This document shows positions 23,130 to 36,178 of a DNA stretch of 64,000 bases, piece after piece. Source of the stretch: Paralvinella palmiformis. Its lineage: Eukaryota; Annelida; Polychaeta; Terebellida; Alvinellidae. How positions within the stretch are numbered: position 1 is the stretch's first letter; each line of letters begins with the position of its first letter. The translations under genes were made by a program, and so were the position numbers. Where the stretch lies: positions 554,501 to 618,500 of the forward strand of contig JAODUP010000012.1 of assembly GCA_025642065.1 (NCBI GenBank), read 5' to 3'. The notes beneath the pieces were generated by a model. The model did no database searches, was not told the DNA's origin, and was given only the letters and a program-made list of their open reading frames with translations.

Positions 23130-23594
23130 GTGTGTATGTGTGTGTGTGTGTGGGGGGGAGTCAATTACTTCCCCAAAACAGATTTACACATTATAAATTC
23201 AAAAAAAATACTTATAGAATTACTATTAAAACAATTTCCTGTTGATACAGCCATAGAATGCTTATTCAGCAATATGCCAAAGATTTGAACTACAATTTGA
23301 TGTGGAGAAATTCGAACAATTCTTCAGGTTGACCAGAGAATCTAAAATCCCGCCAAATTTTTCGGGAAACACCTACCCCTGACGTCATATTCTAGATTCC
23401 CTGTCTGTTTTTTTACAAGCTGGCTTACGAATCGCTACATGAAGTGATTTAGTTTGCCGTATCCGCATCGATACGCAGCTACAGGACAAATTATATGCCG
23501 CATCCGGACTTATGGAAGCGCTCTTATCTGTTTACATGCGGTTCTATTTTTGCCGTATTCGCATGCCGCATCCCGCGTATATGGAATCTTACCT
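23130..23594 (+). mobile_element. PIF/Harbinger-derived element 1 (5' end not found)
   Basis: The body from about 23160 aligns with elements 2 and 3, including TTTACAAGCTGGCTTACGAA and repeated GCCGCATCC segments. The right end ...GGAATCTTACCT followed by TTA is a diverged form of element 3's terminal repeat AGCTAAGATTCC and its TTA target. The matching left end was not found. It does not code for an intact protein. Confidence 0.6.
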
Positions 23595-23999
23595 TTAAAT
23601 GGGTAGAGACGGAAGAGGCTTTACATGAATACACAAGTCACTTTACTAGAATATAGGAAAATATTAATATTTATCCGGTATCAATCCAATGGATTAAATA
23701 TAAACTATCTGGTAGGCAATTCCATCAACTACAGGAGACTACTCTAGAATTTAGTTATTAAATGTTATTTACGTTTACAATAAATTAATGTAATTTCTTC
23801 AAACTCACGATAAATCTACACCCAACTCAATAAAGACTTTTTGATATCTTGAATTTTGTCAATGCTAGATGAGCATGCTTATGAGTTCAATGGTTAACAT
23901 TCAACTGTTTAGTATTAATAGTAACTTGTGGCCTTTCATCAGTTTATAAAATACACCACCAGTCTGTTGTCTTTTAGTTGTTATGTTTTCTTTATATAT

Positions 24000-24005
24000 A
24001 TATAT

Positions 24006-24066
<61 letters not shown>
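24000..24066. repeat. (TA)n microsatellite
   Basis: About 60 bp of TA. Confidence 0.95.
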
Positions 24067-24069
<3 letters not shown>

Positions 24070-25470
24070 GCTAGTATGTAAATATAGTTTTAGCAGAGTC
24101 CATCCAGATATGCTAATTACAAATCTAACAAACACCCATTTATGTGGATAACTCTCTTTCGTTAAATAGAAACATAATTTTAAATGATAGGAATGACAGT
24201 TGTTATAGTTATGGAACACAATAAAACAGTAATGTAGTTATTTATAATATTTACTTCAATATAACAATACAATGATATTTAAAGAGAGTGAACTAAATTA
24301 ACCTAACTACACATAAGAGTAACATATACAAGCATAAGACAACAGAAATGACTTCATTTAATCATTACAATTGCAATCAAGCAGCAAGTGGCAGAGATTT
24401 GACAAGATTTAAGCACAAGCCCCTTAACTAAAACTCAATGTAGTTTCATAGACCTTCAAATTGGTTGACATGTTATTGATTAATTAACAGAATCATAATT
24501 TATCTTTGGTTGTGATCTGATGAAAATAGTCGTTACATTATAAGCCAATAGTAGCATTTAGTGAAGCATTGTGTATTATTTATTAATACCGACTATTCTG
24601 TGTAGTACAACTAAAATACAATGCGTGTGTATTTTTGTATTTGCAGGACCATTAAAGACCATAGTGGATGGTCATTAACATGTTCTGGCATTCACAGACT
24701 CCTTCACTGAGTTTGTAGACTTCTTTTTGTTGAAGGCCAAGTCAGTAGCTGGTGTTGACAGGGATATAAAATTATTCACCTGTAGGTCCAAAGAGGCTGC
24801 TGTCTGACCTACTGTGAAGGTTTATTGCACAGATTTGCATAATAAGTAATTTATAATGGCATTCTTACCATTTTGAACTTTTCAGATCAATGATCAAATA
24901 TGTAAAACAATAGATCAGTTATCAGCGGTTACCAAGATTCATTAATTTATACCATGCGAGGTGATTATCCTTTATACATTATATTTAAGGTATACAAAGT
25001 AGAAACTACTCGCATAATTTTTTTATGGTAGATTCTCTATTTATTTATTGAAAAAGCTGATCTATGAATATTGTTCTTTTAATGTTTTTGTTACAATTAA
25101 AGTATTTTTCTCATTACTTTAATACAAGAAACTGAGACGTTTTTCTTACTTATTTGCAAGATGACACTCTACAATATAGAATACTTATATATTGTGTTTC
25201 TTTGTTTATTATTGGTTGCATGCTCGTTAACAAGACAGATATATGTAATTACAAACATATATTTAGTACACATTATATACACATAACTGTCCTTTTTATC
25301 TAAATACTAACTGAGTCCAGTGCAAATCAGTTTCTACCTGATAACTTACCCATTAGTTACCCAGTTGCTATCATTTTTCCTTGTCATTGTTTCTACCATG
25401 GATTTCTACCATACATCAAGTAGAAATACTTTCTACCTGGTAGAAACCAATATCTTGTTTATACCATACG
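24070..25470. other. Intergenic DNA, nothing recognised
   Basis: No gene or known repeat is supported. Confidence 0.35.
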
Positions 25471-25519
25471 CAAACAGATGGATTCGGGAAATATAACGAA
25501 TTAGGCATTAAAGACATGA

Positions 25520-25800
25520 CTGAACAAACTGAAGAATGACCATCAGACTGATTGAGACCATCCAGATTGCCGAATCCTATATCCATGTCTGCCCGGTTAC
25601 ATGTATAGTTAACCAGTTTGCTCTTCTGTTGCTAAGTGAACCCGGACATCCTTCTTCGACTTTGCATCAAGTATTACTTTCTCATTGAGGCAAGTTTGAA
25701 GTTTTGCCCGTGGTACATTAAAAGTGGTTTGTATTGCTCGCTGGGATATCTCACCTGAGTTGACTGCCTGAGCTTCTGCTACCAGGTCAGTCGCATTCCA
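25520..25800 (-). pseudogene. Possible pogo/CENPB-type HTH transposase relic
   Basis: A - strand frame starting near 25799 reads Asn-Ala-Thr-Asp-x(6)-Ala-Val-x(3)-Glu-Ile-Ser-x(2)-Ala-Ile-x(4)-Asn-Val-Pro-Arg-x-Lys-Leu-Gln. It goes on to His-Leu-Ala-Thr-Glu-Glu-Gln and then a stop. This resembles the N-terminal helix-turn-helix and the L-T-x-E-E-E region of pogo/Tigger-like transposases, and a GFG-containing stretch follows in a shifted frame. The match is weak to moderate and the piece is clearly broken. Confidence 0.4.
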
Positions 25801-26137
25801 AAGCGTAGTGTGTATGGGTTTTGAGTGTGGCTAGGAACTGTTGTTTGGTTAACATTCAGCCGATGAAATATATACCACACAGACTTACATCATACGAGCC
25901 GACAAATTTCTACTAGTCCACGCAACAACATGGCGGTCACGCGAGACTGATTTTGGCAGTAATGCGTAGTAAGTAGCCTACAAAATCACGATCATGGTAG
26001 GAATTGTTGGCCCTCGTAATAACCACAAGTTGCAAAGTTAAAGTGGGATGATTCTCCCCTTTTTATACAACATCAAGATGCCAATATTGTTTTAAAGAAA
26101 GGTGGCAAGAGGTTTTTGTACATATTGTAGTAATCCT

Positions 26138-26250
26138 AGCTTTGTTAACGGAGCATGATAAAGGTAATAGCTATGACATAATTATACCTCTGTTGTTAAT
26201 AAACAAGGTAAAATATTCAAATGGATCTCTAAATAAATCAATGATAAATT
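26138..26250. repeat. Dispersed repeat, copy 2
   Basis: Shares CTTTGTTAACGGAGCATGA and CAAATGGATC...AATAAATCAATGA with 3890-4025. Confidence 0.45.
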
Positions 26251-26329
26251 GTCCCTCCCTCGGCCATAGGTGCCAAGTGTGGCCAGTTCCAAGGATAAGC
26301 AAACCAATTGTTCACATGAAATAACTTTT

Positions 26330-26480
26330 TTCCCTCCGTGGTCTATCGTGCGTGTTGAACCACACATCACTACCACCCGTGTTCGAATCTCGGCGTGGGC
26401 ATATCTGAAGGTTGTTTCATCTTTGACTTCACTTCATTACCTTTGCACGGCTCATTTGGCCTACTATGTGTTCATAAAAG
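26330..26480 (+). mobile_element. tRNA-derived SINE fragment
   Basis: A tRNA-like head containing the B-box-like GTGTTCGAATCTCGG is preceded by a CCGTGGTCTATCGTGCG stretch. The 3' tail is unclear. Confidence 0.5.
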
Positions 26481-26539
26481 TGGCCGTAAAACATCAATCC
26501 TCATCATCACACACATACACATACACAAAGGCTTAATTT

Positions 26540-27680
26540 TTCACTGGGGTTAGAGAACAACTTGCAACGCCAGACATGTCGGATATGGTTCATATAGGTA
26601 GGATTTATTTTGTTAATCGACCCCAGAATAAAGCTGAGGTCAGCATCTGGGGTGTCGAACTGTTCTATGTATTGGTTTCTTTTGGACCACAGCAAATTAC
26701 TGTTGAATGTAAACTGTGGTATGAAAATAGTTACCTTGTGTATGTAGTAGCTCACCATTGAACCACACAGACGTGGTGTTTACCGCGAGTTGTGGTGTTA
26801 AATGGTATTTATTTGCGGTAACGCTACTTTTTACTTCGTTTCTTTCATTTAGTCATAGCATAGCATTTGATTTAAGAGACAATTGATACAGTTGCTGCAA
26901 ATTATCATTACAGGTTGTCATTCACTTGTGTATCATTGACGAATGTTTGGTAAACAAATATATTTTAATATGGTGTGGTATGGAAATAAGTTTTGTAAGA
27001 ATGCTGACATTTGGTATACATGTTTCAGCTAATGCTCACTGATATTCAAGACTCGTCATAATTTTGGAAACCTATTTTTAAATACTCACTTTGTTATACA
27101 ATGATTCAGCTGAAACCACCTTTTTTTCTAAGATTCATCGTAATTAAATATTTAATCGCATTGGCAACACCAACCTTGAGAATCAGCCTTTTTTGAAGTT
27201 GAACAAGGCTTTGTTCTATGAACTCAAGTTGGGAACATATCTGCACGTCTGTGGACCGAATGAACTTAAAGTGGACGCACATATCTGTGGACGCAGTGAA
27301 ATTTGTTCCCTCTTGTACACTGGGTATTTTATTTTCATATTTTGTATTAAAGAAATGATTTCTTCTGCTTTTTTTTCTTACTTTTACTTCTACTCAATAC
27401 AAAATAAAAGTTGTTCAGTCAGCCCTATGCATTAGTCATACATATGCACTTTACACGGCACTGTAACTGTGTTGTACTATTGAAAAATTTATTATTGTTC
27501 GACGTGAGTAATTTATTGTACGCGACCTAATTTTGGCGTCCTGCTTTACACAGAAACATGAATGGGTGGCTACATAATGTCTGATAAATATTGTCTGATA
27601 AATTATATCTGATATAAAATTCACCAATAAATCGCTTTTATTATATAATTCGAATAAATCAAACAAATAATCGATTTTTC
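26540..27680. other. Flank 5' of the Mab-21-like exon
   Basis: Searched for an upstream exon with a nucleotidyltransferase GS-type motif and an acidic pair; none was seen. No other feature is supported. Confidence 0.35.
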
Positions 27681-27682
27681 AG

Positions 27683-29120
27683 CGTTCCCATATATCGAAA
27701 TTGGAAGTCGACTGAATCAGAAGAGAACAGTCCTGACATAGACATTCTTCGTGTGTTTATGATAGATGTGCAGCACCATCAAACATTAGACCAGTATGCT
27801 GCCTTTGTTACAAGCTCCGAGCATACCCGACCCGGATATGTTCAGGTTGTTTATAGGATGTCCCACTGTAACCCAGAGCAATTCGACGACGCTATAGTTG
27901 CCGTTAACCGGGAATCTTATTTGTCATCCGAACACGTGAAGAATGCATTCAACAATATTCGAGCATTTCAAGGCAATTCTGGACCCGCCATGAAAGGTAA
28001 AGATCTGGGCCTTGACACAGACTTTGTACCTTGTTTTCTGTGTAAGTCGTTCCCTCCCGAGGCAGACGAGTGTCGTCGACGGGATCGACTGGCCACCTGG
28101 CCGCCTAAACAGACAATAGACCAAATTACAAAAAGCAAAAGTGGTGTAGTATCTTGTGGCCACAGACTATCACAGTCTCGAGCAATCGAATGGCGTATTT
28201 CGTTCGCCGAATATGAACAAATGTTGACTTCACCGCACACATCAATCAGTTCGTATTGTTTACTAAATACATTGTTCTGGACAATGGAAAGGATTCCAAA
28301 TCATATTTGGAATGCTGAGTTTTCCCTGGGTTTGTGCTTCAAATCTCTTCTAGATCTACTCAGTTATTACTTGGTTAACCATAATCTACCTCAGTATTTT
28401 ATTCTAACCTGCAATCTCATCGGACCTATACGGCGTGACCACATTCGTGGAATCCTTCGTTCCTTGTATACGCTCAGGACAGATACACTATCCGTTATTC
28501 GCGAATTCACAAAACAGCATAGCTTTCGAGACATGTTTTCAGAGGACTGTATCCTCCACTTTTTCTTTAACGGTATCAAAGTCGGCAATTGAATGCAGAT
28601 TCACATTCAAAATATGAACGATTACTTACGTTTGTGCCTCAATCAAAAACAGATAGAAGGAGCTGTTGCAACTATTGATAAATGCTGTATGTTGGAGCGT
28701 TTAACCGGATGTAAAATCTCTGGGTATGACTATTTGGGGCACATCTATTTCAGTAGCGTCAACGAGAGTATATTTACTGGGGATGAACTGAGCTGTCTCA
28801 CAGCGATTTATGTTTTATTCTATCTTACGGAAAGGGACGGTGAGATTATGCAGAAGATGAAGGATTATGGGTCGGAGCTCTTCAACAAAGCTCAACGTAG
28901 ATAAATCTCAAACGAATCTAAAGTATACTATGGCACATCTCTTTACAAATGCGGAAATTACACAACAGCGCTGGCTCTATTAAAACCTATACTCCGTAAG
29001 TCGGGTGGTGGATCTGTATTTCGCTTCTATTTCGAAATGGATAAATTAGTGTACAAGCGCACGAGAGCACTTACACAGAGTGGTTTAACAACCAGGATTA
29101 ACAATTGTATAACTAGATAA
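27683..29120 (+). pseudogene. Mab-21/cGAS-like protein, C-terminal part, with two in-frame stops
   Basis: One frame runs from an AG acceptor at 27681-27682 to TAA at 29118-29120. It is broken only by TGA at 28590-28592 (followed at once by ATG) and TAA at 28902-28904. Segments are about 302, 103 and 71 codons. Family hallmarks include DIDILRVFMID, RPGYV, YLSSEH, GPAMKG, a DFVPCF-x-C-x(2)-FPPEADEC-x(3)-R block, WPPKQTIDQI, a Cys-Gly-His segment, EWRISFAEYEQML, and SSYCLLNTLFW...NLPQYFI...NLIG. The last segment has a TPR-like YYGTSLYKCGNYTTALALL. The nucleotidyltransferase active-site half is not found upstream. Mab-21 family members include cGAS-like nucleic-acid sensors. Frame and wording stay intact around the stops, so it is either a young pseudogene or a gene with readthrough or sequence errors; pseudogene is likelier. 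Confidence 0.8.
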
Positions 29121-29830
29121 TGATTCTGATCATGTACGGCGACAAAACAGAAGAAACATAGAGACGACCATTAAAACTTCTGTTTCTTTCTAATACTGAC
29201 TGGCCATTGATATTAAAAGTGTGACAATATTTAAATACAGGCAACAATTGATCTTAACAAGTGAAAGATGACACCTGTTGTTTGTTTTGTTGGTTTGTTG
29301 TTGCTGATAAAAGGCTTATATATGAGCACTCAACATTTATGGCAGTATCCTAGATGATACCTTAGGTCTATTGTTTTAGTGCTGTTTTTATTGGGAAAGA
29401 GTTAAATGGGAAGAGACAATTCCAATTCATTTGTCACGGGAAATGTCGAGCACTACATAAATAATCATTCGCGATTTTGTTTGCAGATTACTTTTCGCAC
29501 ACATTGATACTATCTGGTTATTAAAAAAATCTTAATAGAAAAATACCACCCACATACAAAGCCGCAGAACAATCACAGAATGGCGCTCTATAATGCACAC
29601 GTTTTAAATGCTCCTAAACATGTAAGAAAGTTTTGATTAAAATCATATACACAGTAGCAGTGCTAGATTTATAAGTTTGCGTATCATTTTCTCCACAATG
29701 CAGAAACTTAAACAAATGACATCTGAAACACCCGTAATAGGTATAACACAGCAAACAAATGGCGCCGATACAAAATGGATTTATGAGTATGTGAGTGAGT
29801 GATCGAGTAGGTGGGTGAATGAGTATATAA
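29121..29830. other. Intergenic DNA, nothing recognised
   Basis: 3' flank of the Mab-21-like remnant. No polyadenylation or gene signal stands out. Confidence 0.35.
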
Positions 29831-29837
29831 ATAAATA

Positions 29838-29860
29838 CTCTCTCTCTCTCTCTCTCACTC

Positions 29861-29899
<39 letters not shown>

Positions 29900-29925
29900 C
29901 CGTGTGTGTGTGTTCACTTATATAT
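29838..29925. repeat. (CT)n(CTAT)n(TG)n microsatellite
   Basis: Includes about ten CTAT units. Confidence 0.95.
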
Positions 29926-30720
29926 GTGTCTGTGTATTGCATTAGACAATACAACTGATGAAAGACAACATATGATTCACCAGATCCACAATGAGAATTA
30001 CAATTACATCTTTTGTCAGAAAGCGTTTAGTATCAGACTAATAAGAGTTACTTAAGTGACAGTAGTCATCAAGGTGTTTTGTTTAGAGAAACAAGTCTCT
30101 TAATGATCTGTGTTAGATGCAGGTCCTCCTACGTATATTTCTTTGATCCAGAGTATCTGTAATACCTCACCAACTGTCATCCCGGCTCCATAGCATTCTC
30201 TTTAACATTACGAAGAGGATAGGCGGAGTTTGTTTTACGTGCTTGTCCTTCGTAAGATTCTGAAAATATATTAATTAAGAAGTAGGCGACAATATATAAC
30301 AGATAATGGGTTTTTGGAGATAGGAATATGGGGAATGAGAAGGAAGACTCAAATTTAATTTCTATTGCATAGGCTACCCTTCTGATTAAGGTGTCTAGTC
30401 TTAATTAGGAGAAAAACTGGAATAGTCACAATTATGGTCAAAATACAGTAATTGTCGTAGTAGAAGTATATTCTATTGGATAAATATAATAAAATATACA
30501 ATAAACTATCGATTAACTAAATTGCTGAAAAACATGATCGATAACAGATCTCTCAGGTAATCAAAAATTGTTTACCAAAGATTTACTCTGTTTAAGAGTG
30601 TGCCAATGCTATAATTGTTATTATGGTGAGTTTAGAAACTCAAATGCACGATGAAATAACGATACATACAAACAGTCTATTACCAAAAATTAAATACCTC
30701 AAAATCACAGGAAAATAATA
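29926..30720. other. Intergenic DNA, nothing recognised
   Basis: AT-rich with no supported gene. Confidence 0.35.
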
Positions 30721-30729
30721 AAATTAGTA

Positions 30730-31200
30730 TCCATCCTGTGCAGGTCACACACGTTACGCTACTGTACGATTTGTCCTGCGTCTGCGTAAAAAAGAGTGGG
30801 GAGTCCAGAATATGACGTCAGGGGCAGGTGTTTCCCAAACAATTTGGCGAGATTTTATATTCTCTGGTCAACCTGAAGTATTATTGGAATTTCTCCCATC
30901 AAATTGTAGTTCTTTGACTAGATGATGGTATGGTCTTTGTTGAAACCGATTCTTGTTTATGTCATGCACCCACCAGCGGTGTTTTCTTTGCTTATTACGT
31001 TTTTTAATTGCATAACTTAATATGCAGTAGCAATCTAATAAGTTATGTTGCTCCATTTCCAACAGAAAAATCTGCAATTTAGACTGATTAGCCACGTCCT
31101 GAATAAGCATTCTAAGGATGTAACAATAATTTTCTAGGTATTTTTTTACATTTAAATTGTATAAATCTGTTTTGGGAAGTAACTGACAAATACACGACAC
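30730..31200 (-). mobile_element. PIF/Harbinger-derived element 2 (truncated)
   Basis: On the - strand a frame contains RKHRWWVHDIN, then HHLVKELQFDG, the typical N-terminal signature of Harbinger transposases (WWVhpiN ... yh-LvqELr-D). A frame change and loss of the rest follow. The TGACGTCA-containing tail is shared with elements 1 and 3. No clean terminal repeats are seen. Confidence 0.7.
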
Positions 31201-31235
31201 ACACGCGCGCACACGCACACACACATACACACACA

Positions 31236-31281
<46 letters not shown>

Positions 31282-31287
31282 TGTGTA
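31200..31287. repeat. (CA)n(TA)n microsatellite
   Basis: Compound dinucleotide tract that abuts Harbinger element 2. Confidence 0.95.
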
Positions 31288-31428
31288 AAAAATACAAACT
31301 AATATTTTCCGGCGAATATTTGAAGTAAACCTTACTTTTGAAGAATATAAATCTGTTTGAAATGCTGTTACTGGTAAAATATTGATGTTTTCTAAATATT
31401 TTACTAGAGTATCACTGTATAATGCTTT

Positions 31429-31690
31429 GGAATGTAGTAGTAGTAGTAGTAATAGTAGTGGTGGTGGTGGTAGTGGTAATAGTATTAATAGTAGTAGTAG
31501 TATTAATAGTAGTAGTATTAATAGTAGTAGTATTAATAGTAGTAGTAGTAGTAGTAGTAGTAGGTGGTGGTGGTGGTAGTGGTCACAGTAGTAGTAGTAT
31601 TAGGATTAGGATTAATAGTAGTAGTAGTAGCAGTAGTAGTTGTTGTTGTTGTAGCATTAGTAGTATTATTAGTATAAGCAGTAGTAGTGA
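31429..31690. repeat. (TAG)n trinucleotide microsatellite, interrupted
   Basis: About 260 bp of TAG units with TGG, TAT and TTG interruptions. Long open frames of Ser/Asn or Val/Ile here are artefacts of the 3-bp period. Confidence 0.95.
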
Positions 31691-32107
31691 AAACATATAC
31701 TGTGATATAAATTATCGATTAGGATCACCGGACATATAAATGTTCCGAGAAAGCCCAATTGTTCCAACATCTTCATAATGGTTCTGCAATCGAGAAACTC
31801 CTTCAGATTAGTAAAACATTGATACATTCACCAAGTTAATTATTTATGACAGAAATACCATAATTTTCACTAAATTGGTTATTTGTGATAATGTTAAAAT
31901 GTATTGACATTTATCCATCTTGCACGAGAGACAATATATCTTCTCATATAGCTCAAAGGAAAATTGCTAAAACACAAAAGGCTTATGGTTATAGGAAGTA
32001 GAACCAAGTTTTGTTTGTTTTATCTCGCCATACCATATAATAAAGAAATATAATTTTTCATTCCAGTATCGCTTGGGAAAAGACATCTGATGGCAAGTTA
32101 ATAGTTA

Positions 32108-32976
32108 AGCTAAGATTCCATATAAGCGTTATATGCGGTGTGCGGGCATGCGATTTGTATGATTCCATATTCACGTTTCCCGCGTGCGTTTTCATTTTCT
32201 TTAGCCGAAGATATTCATGTCAAGAATATGGATTATCAGTCCAAATTGCAGCTTTTGCAACTGATCCATAGCATCACCGTGTTTGTATTGGTGGGGTATC
32301 CCCTAAGACATCATGTGGTAACATTCCATGTGATGCTAGGCAATGATACTAATCATAATGGTTTGTTCCATCATTCACAACATCAGGGTAGTATATGATT
32401 TGGGTCAGGTGGAGGATGGATGAACGTTGTTTAACGACACATCGACACAATTTAGGCTATTCAGTGTCCTGGGTCAAATGAATACACCCACTTTAAGTAC
32501 CGTGAGGATGGAGGAAGCGTACATAATATTAACCCCTAACTACCAACATAAAAAAAAACTCCTCCACAACATCACACATTTATGATCACAGGTAAAAACT
32601 AGGGAAACGTAATAAGCAAAGAAAACACCGTAGGTGCATGATCTGGTCAAGGAGCTACAAGTTGATGGGGAGAAATTCCAACAATACTTTAGAATGACCA
32701 GTGAATTGTTTGTTGGGTGTTATAATTTGTGGAGGAAGATTGTTGTCTTTCATGGTGAAATCCTGCCAAATTGTTCGGAAACACCCGTCACTGACGTCAT
32801 ATCTTGGATTCTCTATCCGATTTTTTACAAGCTACCGTATGAATCGCTGCATGGAGCGATTCAGTTTACCGCATCCGCAGCCGTTCCGTATGCCACATCG
32901 GGACATATGGACATTACATGCTTTATCAGTTTTGCCGGATTCGCATGCCACAAACCGCGTCTATAGAAACTTAGCT
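32108..32976 (+). mobile_element. PIF/Harbinger-derived element 3, 869 bp, complete ends
   Basis: It is flanked by TTA (32105-32107 and 32977-32979), the 3-bp TWA target typical of PIF/Harbinger. The inverted ends are AGCTAAGATTCCATATA and, from the right, AGCTAAGTTTCTATAGA. The interior keeps transposase N-terminus traces: SKLQLLQLIHSI on the left and LVKELQVDGEKFQQYFRMT at about 32640-32700. The catalytic DDE domain is missing, so this is a deletion derivative. It ends about 330 bp before the SP3 start codon. A repeat resembling a gastropod SINE core (GTTTAACGACAC...GGCTATTCAGTGTC, about 32428-32473) lies inside it. Confidence 0.8.
32425..32520 (+). mobile_element. Gastropod-type SINE core fragment nested in Harbinger element 3
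   Basis: GTTTAACGACACATCGACAC and GGCTATTCAGTGTC resemble a repeat core I know from gastropod genomes. This rests on recall of the motif only. Confidence 0.45.
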
Positions 32977-33306
32977 TTAGTCAGTGGTCGAAGTATTACA
33001 GTTAAACGACCATTTTTCTTTCTCAGGTTTGAGTCTTATTGACGAAAGAATGAGATTTCACATCGGACCATTGGGATGTCAGAACATGGCGCTGTAATAA
33101 AGATGGAACGTAGTCGTGAAATATTGCCGAGAAGGGTTAATTCAGCGTCTGCAACGCTACATATCTCCAAGTTAAATGTAGGCTATAGTACATAAAACTA
33201 ACTATTAGCTATAGTTCTTTGCTGTCGGTAATCGTAGATAAATCTTGACCAAAACAAATCAATCTTTTGTCATTTTATGATATTTTATTATCTGAGAGCT
33301 TACAGA

Positions 33307-36146
33307 ATGGAACTTCGTTTGTTTTTGTTCGTCTTGATATCAGCATTTGGAGCTCACTGGATTCAGCAAGTAAAAGCAACAAGTTCAACAAGTAACACGA
33401 AATTATTATTATTATCATCACAATTTAACATTGTTGAATGTTTTTGTTGTTGTTTTCATTATTGTTGGTGCTCTTGCGATTCTAATTAAAATAATGATTC
33501 TTATCATTTGTATTATTGTTGTTTTGTTGTTGTTGTTGTTGTTGTCGTCGTCGTCATAGTCATAGTCGTCATTTTCAAATATGACTATAATAAAAGTAAC
33601 CATGACTAATTTCGGCCAAACTCCAGATGTCTCACTGCTGACTAATATTCTTACATGACCCTAAATTCCTACATTGTTTATGTTGGTGAGCATAATTTAT
33701 CAATTTACTATCATTTCTACGATCAGTCGTTGAGGTCTGCTCACAACGCTATTTACAAAATACATTCAGTCCTCCCCTGGATTTGTCACGTATCGGCCAT
33801 TTTCGTTCGTCAAGCCATAGTCTCAAGGCACAATTGACAAGGCTTCCTTGACAATATTTAACTTGTTTCTTTTTGTAAAACCATACCAAAATATTACTGA
33901 ACCATCAAACAACTGAAAAATAACAGAAATATTTCGTGGTTAATAGATTTTGTACACCCTGTTTAAAGTTCATAAAGTTAATTTATCATGCACAACAATT
34001 ATGTATTACATTTTCCCTTTGTTTTATTCCAACAATTTTGTTTTGGGTAATTCGAAATCAACATATCGTCTGATCAGTTTTAACATTGCGTTGGATTAAC
34101 TAGTTATCATTTCTCTTGTTCAAACTATTTTGCCTTTTTTAACCATCTATCTGGATTGGAAATAATTTTTGTAAGCGTGATCGATGACAATTAACAGCAC
34201 TGCTTAATAAAACTGGTGGCGTCCGAAAACTGGATTCTTCAGTATCCGATTTCATCTCTCATGCCAACTTAGATTTACAAATTACAGTAAATTCTGCTGC
34301 AACACTAAACACACAGTCACCATATTACTTGAGCCGAGACACTGGCACCAGTATCTGACTGGATGACCAAAAGACCAGTATCGAAACAAAACAAACATTT
34401 ATACCATGAGAATTGCTCACTTTTGTCTTCTTTATACAGACGTTATGAATTTGGGTACTTTCTTATGGCGTGACATCTAATGAAAAGTTCTGTGTTCAAA
34501 AATATGGTCCAGGTTGCTGCATGCAAATTTCATTATAGCACCTATTTGCTGTTGCTCTGTTTTACCAGTTACACGTTGATTGTTTACCTGATGTAGGTAT
34601 TCCAATAATTACTAATCGCCCATTAGGTAAGCCTTTCATAACATTACCCATTTGTATTGTATATATTTAATGATACTAGTTCATATGGCTAGTCATTTAC
34701 TTCCTAAGACTCTTATAGCTGTGTTTCTGAAACAATTCTTAGGACGTAACTGAGACATTCCCTTATTCGTAACCAAATCGACATAATAATGGAATAGATA
34801 TGACGTTGCCTATTTCGATTGATATTTTCAGCCCACACCGCTGTCGCCTCCGTGTCATCATATTATTATGTATATTACATATAACCAAACAAAATTAACA
34901 TAAATCCGATATACCATTACTGCTGTCTTAAACTAGAGAGTGTCCACTGGACAACGTTTAAATGAAGGATGAGAGCAGATTAAATTAATGTTGACAATAG
35001 ATACACAACGACAAAGAACTAGCAATGATGTCTTAATTAGAAAAAAGGTTTCTATTGTCATTGTGTTCTATTTTGTACCTCATGACTGATGTACACTATC
35101 GGATGTGTATTGTCAGATATATTTCATCTGTTGTGTATTTCCCGATGTATGTTCGCTGTTTTGTGTTCCAGTGAGAGATGATTGTTGTGTTACACCGACT
35201 GATCTTCAATTAAGTCGCGGGTGGAAACCCGCTTGTGAAAGCGTTGAATACGTGTATAAACGTTATAAATGGTATGTACGTTAATATTGAGCTATAATAT
35301 ATTGAGGATATAATAAGTAAATAACTGTAGTATTAAACATCTTTAATTTTATCTTGTTTGCTGTAGTTCTATTGCTATGGTACGGCAACGCTTCGACGAT
35401 CTAAAACTGTCTTTCCATACGAAAACAGGGTATATTTTGACTTACATTTGTCCCCGTTGTTCCATCCTGGATGACTCCTCTACCGCAGGATCAAAGTCAG
35501 ACTGTCGCCTAACGATAATATTATAATAGTTTACAAGTAATATGGAGAAAAAGGGATGATCATAAATGAACATATCTAGTCTGATATGAATATATCTATT
35601 AAATATTTCAGTTGGACTGTTTTCTGGTGTAGGCGGAGATTTGCCGTCAAGGTGTATAGTTGTTGTGCAAACGAACTCCTAAGCGACGATATATGTATCT
35701 TTCGTATGTATATAATACACAAATCTTAAACAGTAATTCTGTGACAATCTTAATTAAATGTGATAAGAATACATTTAAATTGGTGATATTTAACATTTAT
35801 AATAAGTAGCACGGGTAGCTATGCTAAAAATACGTCATTGTCAAAACAAATCAATGAAATAATGAATCTCTTGTTAGGTTTTATTAAAAACCCATTTGAA
35901 ATTTTAATTCTAGACACTGGAAAATCAGGTCTACCTCCCTCATTTATTTGTGGTCGATCTAAGTATCCAGATGCCGGAGAAATGGGTTTGAAATTTAGAA
36001 TACAAGGATTCAGCCGAGATTTTGAATTTCCTTGGCAGGTAACATGTAGCTTTGCTCTAATGTCAGATTAAGATCTGGTTATTTTACTTTTTTCTATTTT
36101 TTTCTCAATTTCAAAATCCCCCCCACACACACTCACGCACACACAC

Positions 36147-36178
<32 letters not shown>

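Noticed and set aside
28391..28588. Open frames antisense to the Mab-21-like exon
   Set aside because: They are shadows of the coding frame, with no motif.
31382..31739. Ser/Asn- and Val/Ile-rich open frames
   Set aside because: They are produced by the (TAG)n trinucleotide repeat, whose 3-bp period keeps all frames open.
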